A stretch of 64,000 bases of DNA from NCBI GenBank assembly GCA_947642745.1, contig CANRTU010000004.1, forward strand, positions 35,307 to 99,306, in the 5' to 3' direction. Shown here one piece after another: positions 8,168-16,851 of this stretch. The first letter of the stretch is position 1. Each line of letters starts with the position of its first letter. The stretch is from an uncultured Eubacterium sp. GTDB lineage: Bacteria; Bacillota; Clostridia; Lachnospirales; Lachnospiraceae. The notes beneath the pieces were generated by a model. That model saw nothing but the letters and a program-made list of their open reading frames with translations, had not been told where the DNA came from and ran no database searches. A program made the translations under genes and the position numbers.

Positions 8168-9757
8168 GTGGCAGATTTACGTCAGGAAATAGAGAAAAGA
8201 AGAACGTTTGCAATTATATCACATCCGGATGCGGGTAAGACCACATTAACCGAAAAATTTCTGCTTTATGGCGGCGCCATTAATCTTGCGGGCTCCGTAA
8301 AAGGGAAAGCCACTGCGAGACATGCGGTTTCCGACTGGATGGAAATAGAAAAACAAAGAGGAATTTCTGTAACATCATCCGTGTTACAGTTTCATTATGA
8401 CGGCTACTGCGTGAATATTCTGGATACGCCAGGACACCAGGATTTCTCGGAAGATACGTACCGTACCCTGATGGCTGCGGATTCCGCAGTCATGGTTATC
8501 GACGGCTCCAAGGGTGTGGAGGCGCAGACCAGAAAACTGTTTAAAGTGTGCGTCATGCGCCATATTCCTATATTTACATTTATTAATAAAATGGACCGGG
8601 ACGCCAGCGACACCTTTGATTTACTGGACGACATAGAAAAAGAGCTGGGTATCGCCACCTGTCCGGTGAACTGGCCCATCGGTTCTGGCAAAAATTTCAA
8701 AGGAGTTTATGACCGGAATACAAAAAAAGTCATGATCTTTTCCGATACGCTCAAAGGAACAAAAGAGGGCAGAGAACAGGAACTGGATCTGGATGATCCT
8801 GCGCTGGCACAGGAGATCGGGGAGGAAGCCCTGGGACAGCTGCTGGAAGAAACGGAACTGCTGGATGGCGCCAGCGTTGAATTTGATCAGGAACAGGTTA
8901 CAAAAGGAAAGCTGTCCCCGGTATTTTTTGGCTCTGCGCTCACAAATTTTGGTGTTGAGACATTTCTGCGTCATTTTCTGCAGATGACCTACGCACCGCT
9001 TCCAAGAAATGCGGATACAGGTGAGATCAGTCCTTTTTCAGAGGATTTTTCAGCCTTTGTGTTCAAGATTCAGGCAAATATGAATAAAAACCACAGAGAC
9101 CGTATTGCGTTTATGCGGATCTGTTCCGGCAGGTTTACCGCCGGTATGGAAGTAAAGCATATCCAGGGCGGCAAAACGATAAAACTGTCCCAGCCGCAGC
9201 AGCTGATGGCGCAGGAGCGCAAAATTGTAGAAGAAGCCTGGGCAGGCGATATTATCGGGGTGTTTGATCCGGGTATTTTTTCGATCGGGGATACGCTGAC
9301 CACCGCAAAAGAAAATTTCAGTTTTGAAGGAATTCCTACGTTTGCGCCGGAGCATTTTGCCAGGGTACGCCAGGTAGACACCATGAAACGGAAGCAGTTT
9401 GTGAAAGGGGTCACCCAGATTGCCCAGGAAGGAGCCATTCAGATCTTTCAGGAATATAAAGGCGGCATGGAAGAAATCATTGTGGGTGTGGTAGGCGTCC
9501 TGCAGTTTGATGTGCTCAGATTCCGTCTGGAAAATGAATACAATGTGGAAATCCGTCTGGAAAACCTGCCTTATGAACATATCCGCTGGATAGAAAACCA
9601 GAATATAGATGTGGAACATCTGACTGGAACTTCTGATATGAAAAAAGTAAGGGATATGAAAGGCCGGCCGCTGCTGCTGTTTATCAACGAGTGGAGTGTA
9701 GGAATGACTCTGGACAGAAACGAAGGGCTGATACTTTCGGAATTCGGACGGGAATAA
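8168..9757 (+). CDS. prfC: peptide chain release factor 3 (RF3)
   Basis: 529 residues, the same length as E. coli RF3. I chose the GTG at 8168 because TTTGGAGGAA sits at the right distance and the promoter lies inside the longer open frame that begins at 8114. The N-terminal GTPase domain has the P-loop SHPDAGKTTLTEK, the switch region RGISVTSSV, DTPGHQDFSEDTY and NKMDRD. It is a translational GTPase that recycles RF1 and RF2 from the ribosome after termination, in the cytosol. It is transcribed alone. A weak hairpin with T-rich tail at 9831-9847 may end the transcript. Confidence 0.95.
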   Translation: MADLRQEIEKRRTFAIISHPDAGKTTLTEKFLLYGGAINLAGSVKGKATARHAVSDWMEIEKQRGISVTSSVLQFHYDGYCVNILDTPGHQDFSEDTYRTLMAADSAVMVIDGSKGVEAQTRKLFKVCVMRHIPIFTFINKMDRDASDTFDLLDDIEKELGIATCPVNWPIGSGKNFKGVYDRNTKKVMIFSDTLKGTKEGREQELDLDDPALAQEIGEEALGQLLEETELLDGASVEFDQEQVTKGKLSPVFFGSALTNFGVETFLRHFLQMTYAPLPRNADTGEISPFSEDFSAFVFKIQANMNKNHRDRIAFMRICSGRFTAGMEVKHIQGGKTIKLSQPQQLMAQERKIVEEAWAGDIIGVFDPGIFSIGDTLTTAKENFSFEGIPTFAPEHFARVRQVDTMKRKQFVKGVTQIAQEGAIQIFQEYKGGMEEIIVGVVGVLQFDVLRFRLENEYNVEIRLENLPYEHIRWIENQNIDVEHLTGTSDMKKVRDMKGRPLLLFINEWSVGMTLDRNEGLILSEFGRE

Positions 9758-9926
9758 TGATTCAGATCTCCCGGATAATTTCCGGAAGTATTATGTATGA
9801 CTGGTGTATGACGGCTGATTCCGCTAAAGCAGACAGGCTGTCTTTTCTCCGGGGCCCTGGCTGATCCGGTATTTGAAAACAGAAGATAAATATGTATGAT
9901 CCGGCATTTTAGCTGTGGTACCGAAG

Positions 9927-9980
9927 CGTGTGTGAAAAATCATTTATATGATCCGCACTCCCCGCTTATGAGGAGTGCGG
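9927..9980. repeat. partial palindromic element with strong hairpin (fragment F)
   Basis: GCGTGTGTGAAAAATCATT followed by ATCCGCACTCCCC matches the left part of the long element at 21005. CCGCACTCC (9953-9961) pairs with GGAGTGCGG (9972-9980). The right end is missing, so this looks like a degraded member of the same family. Confidence 0.5.
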
Positions 9981-10131
9981 GTACGGGAATAAATTTTAAA
10001 TATGTTTGTGGATACAATGCTCTGATGTACCGGTTTTTCGGAATGTGCGGCAGTGCGGCAGCTTTCCAAATTGGCGCAGACTGTGAATCATAGCCATCTA
10101 TATATTTATTGTGCGGAATCTTATAAAATAC

Positions 10132-10160
10132 TTGACGAATATAATTGAAAGGATTATAAT
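10132..10160 (+). promoter_or_regulatory. strong sigma-A promoter upstream of recA region
   Basis: TTGACG (10132-10137), a 17-bp spacer and a perfect TATAAT (10155-10160). A perfect hairpin with a T-run begins at 10165, almost at the predicted start of transcription. The product is unknown: a very short RNA, or a leader for recA. Confidence 0.7.
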
Positions 10161-10164
10161 AAAT

Positions 10165-10201
10165 ACATCTGAATATTCTGTATCTTTCAGATGTCTTTTT
10201 C
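10165..10201 (+). terminator. hairpin plus T-run directly after promoter
   Basis: ACATCTGAA (10165-10173) pairs perfectly with TTCAGATGT (10186-10194), followed by CTTTTTC. It has the form of an intrinsic terminator but lies where the transcript from the promoter at 10132 would begin. Confidence 0.65.
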
Positions 10202-10325
10202 AGCGAAAGTTTTATTTCATATAATCTGTTTCATATATCTGATTTATTGCATAAATAAAACAGAACGATATTCATTTTATGATTCCTCCGGCGTATTATT
10301 TTCGAAATAAAATCCATGGAAGTAA

Positions 10326-10354
10326 TTGACATAAAAACAATGATATACTATGAT
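10326..10354 (+). promoter_or_regulatory. recA promoter
   Basis: TTGACA (10326-10331), a 17-bp spacer and TATGAT (10349-10354), followed at once by the LexA box. Confidence 0.75.
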
Positions 10355-10367
10355 TGAACTATTAGAA

Positions 10368-10381
10368 CGAACACTTGTTCA
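10368..10381. promoter_or_regulatory. LexA (SOS) operator of recA
   Basis: CGAACACTTGTTCA fits the Gram-positive LexA/DinR box CGAACN4GTTCG except for the last base pair. It overlaps the predicted transcription start, so LexA would block recA expression until DNA damage. Confidence 0.85.
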
Positions 10382-10407
10382 CTGTTTGAATTGTGAAGGA
10401 GAACGAT

Positions 10408-11652
10408 ATGGCAAAAGAAGTGAAAACAGCAAAAGTCAGTAAAGAAGACAAACTAAAAGCGCTGGATGCGGCGATCTTTCAGATACAGAAACAATACGGG
10501 GAAGGATCAGTCATGCGCCTGGGAGATCCGGCAAATAAAATGAACGTGGATACAGTGCCTACCGGATCGCTCAGTCTGGATCTGGCGCTGGGGCTTGGAG
10601 GCCTTCCAAAGGGAAGGATTGTGGAAATCTATGGACCGGAGTCCAGCGGTAAGACGACTGTGGCCCTGCATGTGGTATCAGAGGTACAAAAGGCCGGCGG
10701 TATTGCGGCGTTTATTGATGCGGAACATGCGCTGGACCCGTCTTATGCCCGCAAAATAGGCGTGGATATTGACGATCTGTATATTTCCCAGCCGGATAAC
10801 GGGGAACAGGCGCTGGAGATTACAGAGACCATGGTACGTTCCGGAGCGGTGGATATTGTGATTGTGGATTCTGTGGCGGCGCTTGTACCAAAAGCTGAAA
10901 TCGACGGGGATATGGGAGATTCCCATGTGGGTCTGCAGGCACGTCTGATGTCCCAGGGGCTGCGTAAGCTGATTGGTGTCATTAACAAAACAGACTGTAT
11001 CGTTATATTTATTAACCAGTTAAGGGAAAAAATCGGTATTATGTTCGGCAATCCGGAGACTACCACCGGAGGACGTGCCCTGAAATTTTATGCGTCTGTC
11101 CGCCTGGATGTAAGGAAAATCGAGACGTTAAAACAGGGCGGTGTCATGGTGGGCAACCGGACCAGGATTAAAATAGTAAAAAACAAAATTGCCCCGCCAT
11201 TTAAAGAAGCGGAGTTTGATATTATGTTTGGAGAGGGAATCTCCAGGGAAGGGGATATTCTGGACAATGCGGTCAATATAGGAATTGTCAATAAAGCAGG
11301 CGCCTGGTATGCTTATGAAGGAGAGAAAATCGGCCAGGGACGGGAAAATGCCAAACAGCTGCTGAAAGACCGTCCAGAGCTGTGTGAGGAAATCGACCAG
11401 AAAGTACGGGATCATTATGCGGCGCTGCGTGCGGAGGAAGCGGAAAAGGAAGCGGCGCAGGCTGCCGCAAAGGCAGGCAGACCTGACCAGAAATCCCAGG
11501 AGGCGTCCGGGGCCAAAACGGCCGCTTCAAAGAAACAGGGGCCGGCGGAAAACGCCTCCGCAGCTGTAAAGCCGGAAACCGTATCTGCCAGTCCGGCAGA
11601 TAAACCGCAAAAGGAAGCGGACAGTAATGCGGCAGCGGGAAAGGATCAGTAA
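10408..11652 (+). CDS. recA: recombinase A
   Basis: 414 residues from ATG 10408, chosen over GTG 10393 because AAGGAG lies 6 nt upstream of the ATG. Walker A is GPESSGKTT and Walker [15 protein letters not shown]. The loop-2 region [21 protein letters not shown] is present. RecA forms filaments on single-stranded DNA, drives homologous recombination and promotes LexA cleavage. The C-terminal tail (about 345-414) is longer than usual and made almost wholly of Ala, Lys, Glu, Pro and Ser. recX follows after 6 bp, the common arrangement in which RecX tempers RecA. An SOS box and a promoter lie just upstream. Confidence 0.97.
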   Translation: MAKEVKTAKVSKEDKLKALDAAIFQIQKQYGEGSVMRLGDPANKMNVDTVPTGSLSLDLALGLGGLPKGRIVEIYGPESSGKTTVALHVVSEVQKAGGIAAFIDAEHALDPSYARKIGVDIDDLYISQPDNGEQALEITETMVRSGAVDIVIVDSVAALVPKAEIDGDMGDSHVGLQARLMSQGLRKLIGVINKTDCIVIFINQLREKIGIMFGNPETTTGGRALKFYASVRLDVRKIETLKQGGVMVGNRTRIKIVKNKIAPPFKEAEFDIMFGEGISREGDILDNAVNIGIVNKAGAWYAYEGEKIGQGRENAKQLLKDRPELCEEIDQKVRDHYAALRAEEAEKEAAQAAAKAGRPDQKSQEASGAKTAASKKQGPAENASAAVKPETVSASPADKPQKEADSNAAAGKDQ

Positions 11653-11658
11653 ACGGCC

Positions 11659-12255
11659 ATGACGATTACCAGTATCGTACCGCTCGGTAAAGGAAAAGTA
11701 CAGATATCCTTTGACTGCGGGGAAGATTTTGTGTTGTACAAAGGAGAAATGCGGCAGTTTGCTCTGGAAGAACAGATGGAAGTCAGCGACAGCCTGTATG
11801 AGCAGATTTATGATATGATAGGAAAGCGGGTGATCCGCCGTGCCATGCATCTGCTGGAAAAAATGGACCGCACCGAATGGCAGCTGCGCAGGAAACTGCT
11901 GGAAGGAAAATACCCGCAGGAACTGGTGGACCGTGCGGTTGCTTACGTTAAATCGTATCATTACATAGATGATGACCGTTATGCCCGCACTTTTATCCGG
12001 CTGAATCAGGAGCGCAGGAGCATTCTGCGGATGAAAATGGATTTACAGGCCAGGGGAATAGCGGAAGATATGATTGAACAGGCCATGGAAGAAGAAAATG
12101 AAACTTCCCAGGAGGAACTGATTTACAGACTGCTGGAAAAAAAGAAGTATCATGCTGACACGGCTTCTTTTCAGGAAAAGCAGAAAATCTGCCAGTTTTT
12201 ACAGCGCAAAGGTTTCCGGAGCAGTGAGATTATGCATGTACTGGAGCGTTTATGA
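11659..12255 (+). CDS. recX: RecA regulatory protein RecX
   Basis: 198 residues, starting 6 bp after recA. It has the three-helix repeats of RecX: RRAMHLLEKMDRTEWQLRRKLLEGKYP, VAYVKSYHYIDDDRYARTFI and the later helices ending at FRSSEIMHVLERL. RecX binds within the RecA filament groove and limits strand exchange. No strong ribosome binding site is visible, which suggests translational coupling to recA. Cotranscribed with recA and so under SOS control. Confidence 0.9.
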   Translation: MTITSIVPLGKGKVQISFDCGEDFVLYKGEMRQFALEEQMEVSDSLYEQIYDMIGKRVIRRAMHLLEKMDRTEWQLRRKLLEGKYPQELVDRAVAYVKSYHYIDDDRYARTFIRLNQERRSILRMKMDLQARGIAEDMIEQAMEEENETSQEELIYRLLEKKKYHADTASFQEKQKICQFLQRKGFRSSEIMHVLERL

Positions 12256-12311
12256 CAAAGAGTCACCAGAAGGCTGTATACCCTGTATAACGGGCAGAAT
12301 TTGGAATCTAC

Positions 12312-12340
12312 TTGACATAATGCCGGGGAAAGTATACAAT
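12312..12340 (+). promoter_or_regulatory. promoter of rny
   Basis: TTGACA (12312-12317), a 17-bp spacer and TACAAT (12335-12340), about 120 bp ahead of the rny start. Confidence 0.65.
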
Positions 12341-12459
12341 CTAATTATTGTTATTTATGACAACCTGAGGATAGTCCGCAGTCCCGGCCATATCTGGCGG
12401 CTGGATATCAGAAGGTCTGTGTTATATGTACAATGAAAATTAAATAAGGAGGTGCTCCT

Positions 12460-14007
12460 GTGCCAACGATAATCATTGCTGTATTTATTACACTTGTGAT
12501 TTCTGTGCCGGTAACTTTCTTTGTTACATCCGCTTACCAGAAACAGGTCGTAGAGACACGGATCGGTTCTGCGGAAGACAAGGCAAGGGCAATTATTGAT
12601 GAAGCAGTGAAGACGGCTGAGACGAAAAAGCGTGAATCTTTGCTGGAGGTCAAGGAGGAGTCCATTCGTACAAGGAATGAGCTTGACCACGAGATCAAAG
12701 AACGACGCGCGGAGATTCAGAGAAATGAACGCCGGATCGAACAGAAGGAATCTAATCTGGATAAAAAACTGGAAGCCATTGAAAAACGGGAAGCCAGCTT
12801 CGCTGTAAAAGAAGAAGAAATCAATAAGCAGAAAGCAGAAGTCGCAAAACTCAATGAAGAACGTTTGCAGGAACTGGAAAGAATTTCCGGACTAACCTCT
12901 GAACAGGCAAAAGAATATCTTTTAAAAACCGTAGAAGAAGATGTTAAGCTTGATACTGCAAAAATGATTAAAGAAATGGAAACCAGGGCAAAGGAAGAAG
13001 CTAATAAGAAAGCACGGGATTATGTAGTGACCGCTATCCAGAAATGTGCGGCGGACCATGTGGCTGAAACTTCGATTTCCGTTGTCCAGCTTCCAAATGA
13101 TGAGATGAAAGGACGAATTATAGGGCGGGAAGGACGGAATATCCGCACCCTGGAAACACTTACCGGTATTGACCTGATTATAGATGATACGCCGGAAGCG
13201 GTTATCCTTTCAGGCTTTGATCCAATCCGAAGAGAAGTAGCACGTATTGCATTGGAAAAATTAATTATCGACGGCCGGATTCATCCGGCGAGAATCGAAG
13301 AAATGGTGGAAAAAGCACAAAAAGAAGTAGAAAACATGATCCGGGAAGAAGGAGAGACAGCTACACTGGAAGCGGGTATCCATGGCCTTCACCCGGAATT
13401 GGTGCGTCTGCTTGGACGTATGAAGTTCAGAACCAGCTACGGACAGAATGCGCTGAAGCATTCTATTGAAGTGGCGCAGCTTGCCGGGCTTCTGGCAGCT
13501 GAAATTGGTGTTGACGCCAGAATCGCAAAGCGTGCAGGTTTATTACATGATATTGGTAAATCGGTTGACCACGAAATGGAAGGCTCACATATTCAGATCG
13601 GTGTTGATATTTGTAAAAAGTACAAAGAGTCACCACTTATTATTAATGCAGTAGAAGCACATCACGGTGATGTAGAACCACAGTCTCTGATAGCCTGTCT
13701 GGTACAGGCGGCAGACACAATCAGCGCCGCACGTCCCGGCGCACGCAGGGAGACGCTGGAGGCATATTCGACCCGTCTCCAGCAGTTAGAGGAGATTACA
13801 AATAATTTTAAAGGAGTTGAGAAATCTTTTGCTATTCAGGCAGGCAGGGAGATTCGTATAATGGTTGTACCGGAGCAGGTAAGCGATTCGGATATGATCT
13901 TACTCGCAAGAGACGTATCAAAACAGATTGAAACGCAGTTGCAGTATCCGGGACAGATTAAGGTAAATGTAATTCGTGAATCAAGGGTTATTGATTACGC
14001 ACGCTGA
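12460..14007 (+). CDS. rny: ribonuclease Y
   Basis: 515 residues; GTG start with a near-perfect AAGGAGGT ribosome binding site. An N-terminal membrane helix (about 2-24) is followed by a long charged coiled coil (about 30-190). A KH RNA-binding domain ([19 protein letters not shown]) comes next, then an HD metal-dependent phosphohydrolase domain with [14 protein letters not shown] and [12 protein letters not shown]. RNase Y is the membrane-bound endoribonuclease that starts mRNA decay in many Firmicutes. It is monocistronic, with its own promoter and a strong terminator. Confidence 0.96.
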   Translation: MPTIIIAVFITLVISVPVTFFVTSAYQKQVVETRIGSAEDKARAIIDEAVKTAETKKRESLLEVKEESIRTRNELDHEIKERRAEIQRNERRIEQKESNLDKKLEAIEKREASFAVKEEEINKQKAEVAKLNEERLQELERISGLTSEQAKEYLLKTVEEDVKLDTAKMIKEMETRAKEEANKKARDYVVTAIQKCAADHVAETSISVVQLPNDEMKGRIIGREGRNIRTLETLTGIDLIIDDTPEAVILSGFDPIRREVARIALEKLIIDGRIHPARIEEMVEKAQKEVENMIREEGETATLEAGIHGLHPELVRLLGRMKFRTSYGQNALKHSIEVAQLAGLLAAEIGVDARIAKRAGLLHDIGKSVDHEMEGSHIQIGVDICKKYKESPLIINAVEAHHGDVEPQSLIACLVQAADTISAARPGARRETLEAYSTRLQQLEEITNNFKGVEKSFAIQAGREIRIMVVPEQVSDSDMILLARDVSKQIETQLQYPGQIKVNVIRESRVIDYAR

Positions 14008-14037
14008 TTATTTTTACTTCAGTTCTAAATGAATGGT

Positions 14038-14081
14038 AAGTGCCAAAACCGTTGGGTGTTCAATGGTTTTGGCACTTTTTT
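14038..14081 (+). terminator. intrinsic terminator of rny
   Basis: AAGTGCCAAAACC (14038-14050) pairs perfectly with GGTTTTGGCACTT (14065-14077), running into six T. Confidence 0.92.
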
Positions 14082-14221
14082 AAACTTATCTGGTGTAAGA
14101 TCCGGCGGAAACGTGGTACCGGACTGTCTGCCCTGTGCCGGCGTCAGGTGAAATCACGACGGGACAAGGAATCCTCCGTTTCGTCCGGACAGGGAAATTT
14201 TACAGTGAAAGGATGGGCATT

Positions 14222-14761
14222 ATGGAAAATAAGATCAGACGGATTGACAGAAAACTGGAATATCAGGGGGTCATTGTAGATTTTTATACAGACTACATGC
14301 AGATGCCGGATGGAAAAGTCGTGAAATGGGATTTTATATCACACCGTAAAGGAGCGGCTGCGGTTGTTCCGGTTATGGACGACGGAAAGATTCTGATGGT
14401 ACGCCAGTACAGGAACGCACTGGACCGTATGACGATCGAGATTCCTGCAGGGGCCAGGGATCATACAGCGGAAGATACAAGGGTCTGTGCCGCAAGAGAA
14501 CTGGAAGAGGAAACAGGATATCACAGCGAAAATCTGGAGTTTCTGATTTCATTAAGACCAACGGTTGCTTATGATAATGAATTTATTGACGTATATGTGG
14601 CAAAAGATTTAAAACCGGGAACCCAGCATCTGGATAAATATGAATTTGTGGAACTGGAGGCAGTGCCGCTGGAAACACTGTGCGGGCGGATCTATGCGGG
14701 AGAAATTCAGGATGGCAAAACAGTGGCGGCTATTATGGCTTATAAAAATAAATATGCATAA
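14222..14761 (+). CDS. Nudix hydrolase, ADP-ribose pyrophosphatase type
   Basis: 179 residues from ATG 14222, where AAAGGA lies 8 nt upstream; the longer open frame to 14135 lacks a ribosome binding site. The Nudix box reads IPAGARDHTAEDTRVCAARELEEETGY, keeping REL-EE-TG but with one extra residue between the first Gly and the Glu compared with GX5E. The sequence before it (VPVMDDGKILMVRQYRNALDRMTIEIPAG) is typical of ADP-ribose pyrophosphatases. It would remove ADP-ribose in the cytosol. Followed by the SpoIIM-like and XerD-like genes, an order common in clostridia. Confidence 0.88.
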   Translation: MENKIRRIDRKLEYQGVIVDFYTDYMQMPDGKVVKWDFISHRKGAAAVVPVMDDGKILMVRQYRNALDRMTIEIPAGARDHTAEDTRVCAARELEEETGYHSENLEFLISLRPTVAYDNEFIDVYVAKDLKPGTQHLDKYEFVELEAVPLETLCGRIYAGEIQDGKTVAAIMAYKNKYA

Positions 14762-14860
14762 ACAGACGGGGCTTTCATCCCGGGCTGTCTGAAATAATGT
14801 GAATAAAAGCCTGACTGGCGCATAGACTGAATTAACGGGAAAGAGAAAAAGAGACATGTA

Positions 14861-15481
14861 GTGGAAGAAAAAATAATGAAAATACCTGATATCCGGCTTC
14901 CAAAAATGCACGGGCTGCCCTGGAGGGGGGTTCTGGCAGGATGCTTTTTTGTGTTTTTTTTACTGGGTATACTGGCCGCAAACTGGGCAGGAAAAGATAA
15001 TCTTACGCAGTATGGCATGATGAACCAGTATTATATCGGCCAGCTGGCTTATATGGAGCTGGATACGGGTGCGTATTTCTGGTACCTGCTAAAAAAACGG
15101 TTTCACGTATTCGGGATGGGAGTACTGCTTATATTTACCAGATTCGGAGCGGTAATGATTACCGGAGTGATCAGCTGGTATGCCTTTTCTCTGGGGTATC
15201 TGTTTGTTAATGCGCTGGTATGTATGGGCATTCAGGGAATGATTGTAGTGCTGTTATCTGTGTTTCCACAAATCCTGTGCTATGCGGCGGCCTGGTACGG
15301 CCTTGCCAGAAAACTGTTTGGAAGAAATCAGGAGTTTGCCATGCCGGTGGGAATGCGTAAAACCTGGAAAAACCCCGGGCTGTTTCTCGTATTGTCCGCA
15401 TTACTGTGCATGATTGCCGGCGTCTGGCTGGAAGCGTATGTGAATCCGGTTCTGTTAAGAGCTTATATTCAGAGAATGTAA
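14861..15481 (+). CDS. SpoIIM-like integral membrane protein
   Basis: 206 residues; GTG start. About five hydrophobic segments: residues 23-42, then FHVFGMGVLLIFTRFGAVMITGVISWY, YLFVNALVCMGIQGMIVVLLS, FPQILCYAAAWYGLA and a final FLVLSALLCMIAGVWLEAYVNP. The last motif (GVWLEAYVNP) is characteristic of the SpoIIM family. SpoIIM is a part of the SpoIID-SpoIIM-SpoIIP complex that thins septal peptidoglycan during engulfment. spoIIM beside xerD is also the arrangement in Bacillus subtilis. Confidence 0.82.
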   Translation: MEEKIMKIPDIRLPKMHGLPWRGVLAGCFFVFFLLGILAANWAGKDNLTQYGMMNQYYIGQLAYMELDTGAYFWYLLKKRFHVFGMGVLLIFTRFGAVMITGVISWYAFSLGYLFVNALVCMGIQGMIVVLLSVFPQILCYAAAWYGLARKLFGRNQEFAMPVGMRKTWKNPGLFLVLSALLCMIAGVWLEAYVNPVLLRAYIQRM

Positions 15482-15515
15482 TGGAACATACATTCCGCAG
15501 GGCAGGGAGGGTGAG

Positions 15516-16406
15516 ATGGAGTTATTATATGGAAAGATCGCGGAATATACACAGAATCCGGACCGGCAGGAAATCTCCCGCAATACAGCTGTTTCTTATT
15601 ACCGTGATCTGAAAAAGATGGCGGAATATTTTACGAAACAGGGGATCACAGATTATCATCTGATTACAGAAGCTGATCTGCGGGCCTATATGCTTTTTAT
15701 GGAAGACGAAAAGAAACGGCCTGCCACCATTGCCAGGTCTTTAGCGGCAATTAAAGCTTTTTTCCGGTACCTGGTACAGCAGGGGGAACTGACGCGGAAT
15801 CCAGCCCTGCAGTTAAAAGCGCCAAAAGTGGAAAAAACGGTTCCCCACGTACTGACGCCGGAGGAAGTGGTAAGACTTTTAAGGCAGCCGGAAGGGACAT
15901 CGGAAAAAGCAGTCCGTGACCGGGCAATGCTGGAGCTGCTTTATGCCACCGGAATCCGGGTAAGCGAGCTGTTACAGCTGAAACTGTCAGATGTCAGTTT
16001 ACAGATGGAATACATTTTGTGCAGTCAGGGCGGCAGGGAACGGGTAGTTCCGTTTGGCAAAACAGCAAAACAGGCGCTGGAAATTTATCTGGAAACCGCA
16101 AGGCCGATGCTGGTTGCGGATAGCGGCTGCGATCTGCTGTTTACAAATCGTCTGGGACAGCGGATGAGCCGGCAGGGATTCTGGAAGATAATCAGACAAT
16201 ATGGAAAAGACGCAGGAATTTCCGGGGAAATTACGCCACACACATTAAGACATTCCTTTGCTGCCCATCTGGTGGGTAATGGGGCTGATTTATTTGCGGT
16301 TCAGGAAATGATGGGGTATTCTGATTTGTCAGCAGCCCAGGTATACGCAAGGATGCATCATGCTTCTATCCGGGAAACGTATACGAAAGCGCATCCCAGG
16401 GAATAA
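15516..16406 (+). CDS. XerD-like tyrosine recombinase with altered catalytic residues
   Basis: 296 residues, the usual XerC/XerD length, with an N-terminal SAM-like DNA-binding domain (1-100) and a catalytic domain. Present are Arg148 (ATGIRVSELL), His242 and Arg245 (HTLRHSFAAH), and the nucleophile Tyr277 (AAQVYARMH). Two of the six usual catalytic positions differ: the LGH histidine is Tyr268 (MMGYSDLS), and the beta-hairpin GKGxKER reads SQGGRER, without the lysine. Canonical XerD resolves chromosome dimers at dif with XerC and FtsK. The gene follows spoIIM after 34 bp, as in other Firmicutes. It may be the cell's XerD with relaxed residues or an impaired relative. Confidence 0.85.
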   Translation: MELLYGKIAEYTQNPDRQEISRNTAVSYYRDLKKMAEYFTKQGITDYHLITEADLRAYMLFMEDEKKRPATIARSLAAIKAFFRYLVQQGELTRNPALQLKAPKVEKTVPHVLTPEEVVRLLRQPEGTSEKAVRDRAMLELLYATGIRVSELLQLKLSDVSLQMEYILCSQGGRERVVPFGKTAKQALEIYLETARPMLVADSGCDLLFTNRLGQRMSRQGFWKIIRQYGKDAGISGEITPHTLRHSFAAHLVGNGADLFAVQEMMGYSDLSAAQVYARMHHASIRETYTKAHPRE

Positions 16407-16616
16407 TCCGGATGGCTGACAGGTTACAGAAATGGGCTTATATTACGGACACGCCGCTTTCTGCCCGGCCGGCGCAGGGTGCTCTGGCCGGAGTGTGGGG
16501 GACTTGTCGCAAAAAGAAGCGTGATATGGACCTGATTTTTAATAATTATGTTTTGGGAACGTCTTTCGCCGCATAACCAGCTACAGACTGTATCCGTTTT
16601 TTGCTGATGGCGGTTT
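16407..16616. other. short convergent intergenic region
   Basis: Between xerD and palindromic element C. No coding frame or hairpin with a T-run stands out. The palindromic element that follows probably serves as terminator for both converging genes. Confidence 0.4.
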
Positions 16617-16851
16617 AGAGCTTGTTTGAAAATCATTTCCGCCATCCGCATTGCCCGATTCGTGTGATATTTACACCCGATTCAGGTTACATAGTCCTCT
16701 GTACCCAAAGGGCACGACGCAGTGTGCCCTTTGGGTATGCGCCCTTCACCTGGCGCAAATCTCTCATGTCATGCCTTTCAGGGTACAAATTGTGAAATAT
16801 ATCATGCCCTTCAGGGTACATCTGACAGAAAGTATTTTTAAGACATGCTCT
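16617..16851. repeat. MITE-like palindromic element, long form (copy C)
   Basis: 235 bp with imperfect terminal inverted repeats (AGAGCTTGTTTGAAAATC on the left, complement of AGAGCATGTCTTAAAAAT on the right). Read in reverse it matches the copy at 31780-31978: CTTTCTGTCAGATGTACCC, CTGAAGGGCATGATATATT, GCGCATACCCAAAGGGCAC and TATGTAACCTGAATC occur in both in the same order. The right end runs into the 3' end of the DAHP synthase gene and supplies its stop codon. Confidence 0.85.
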
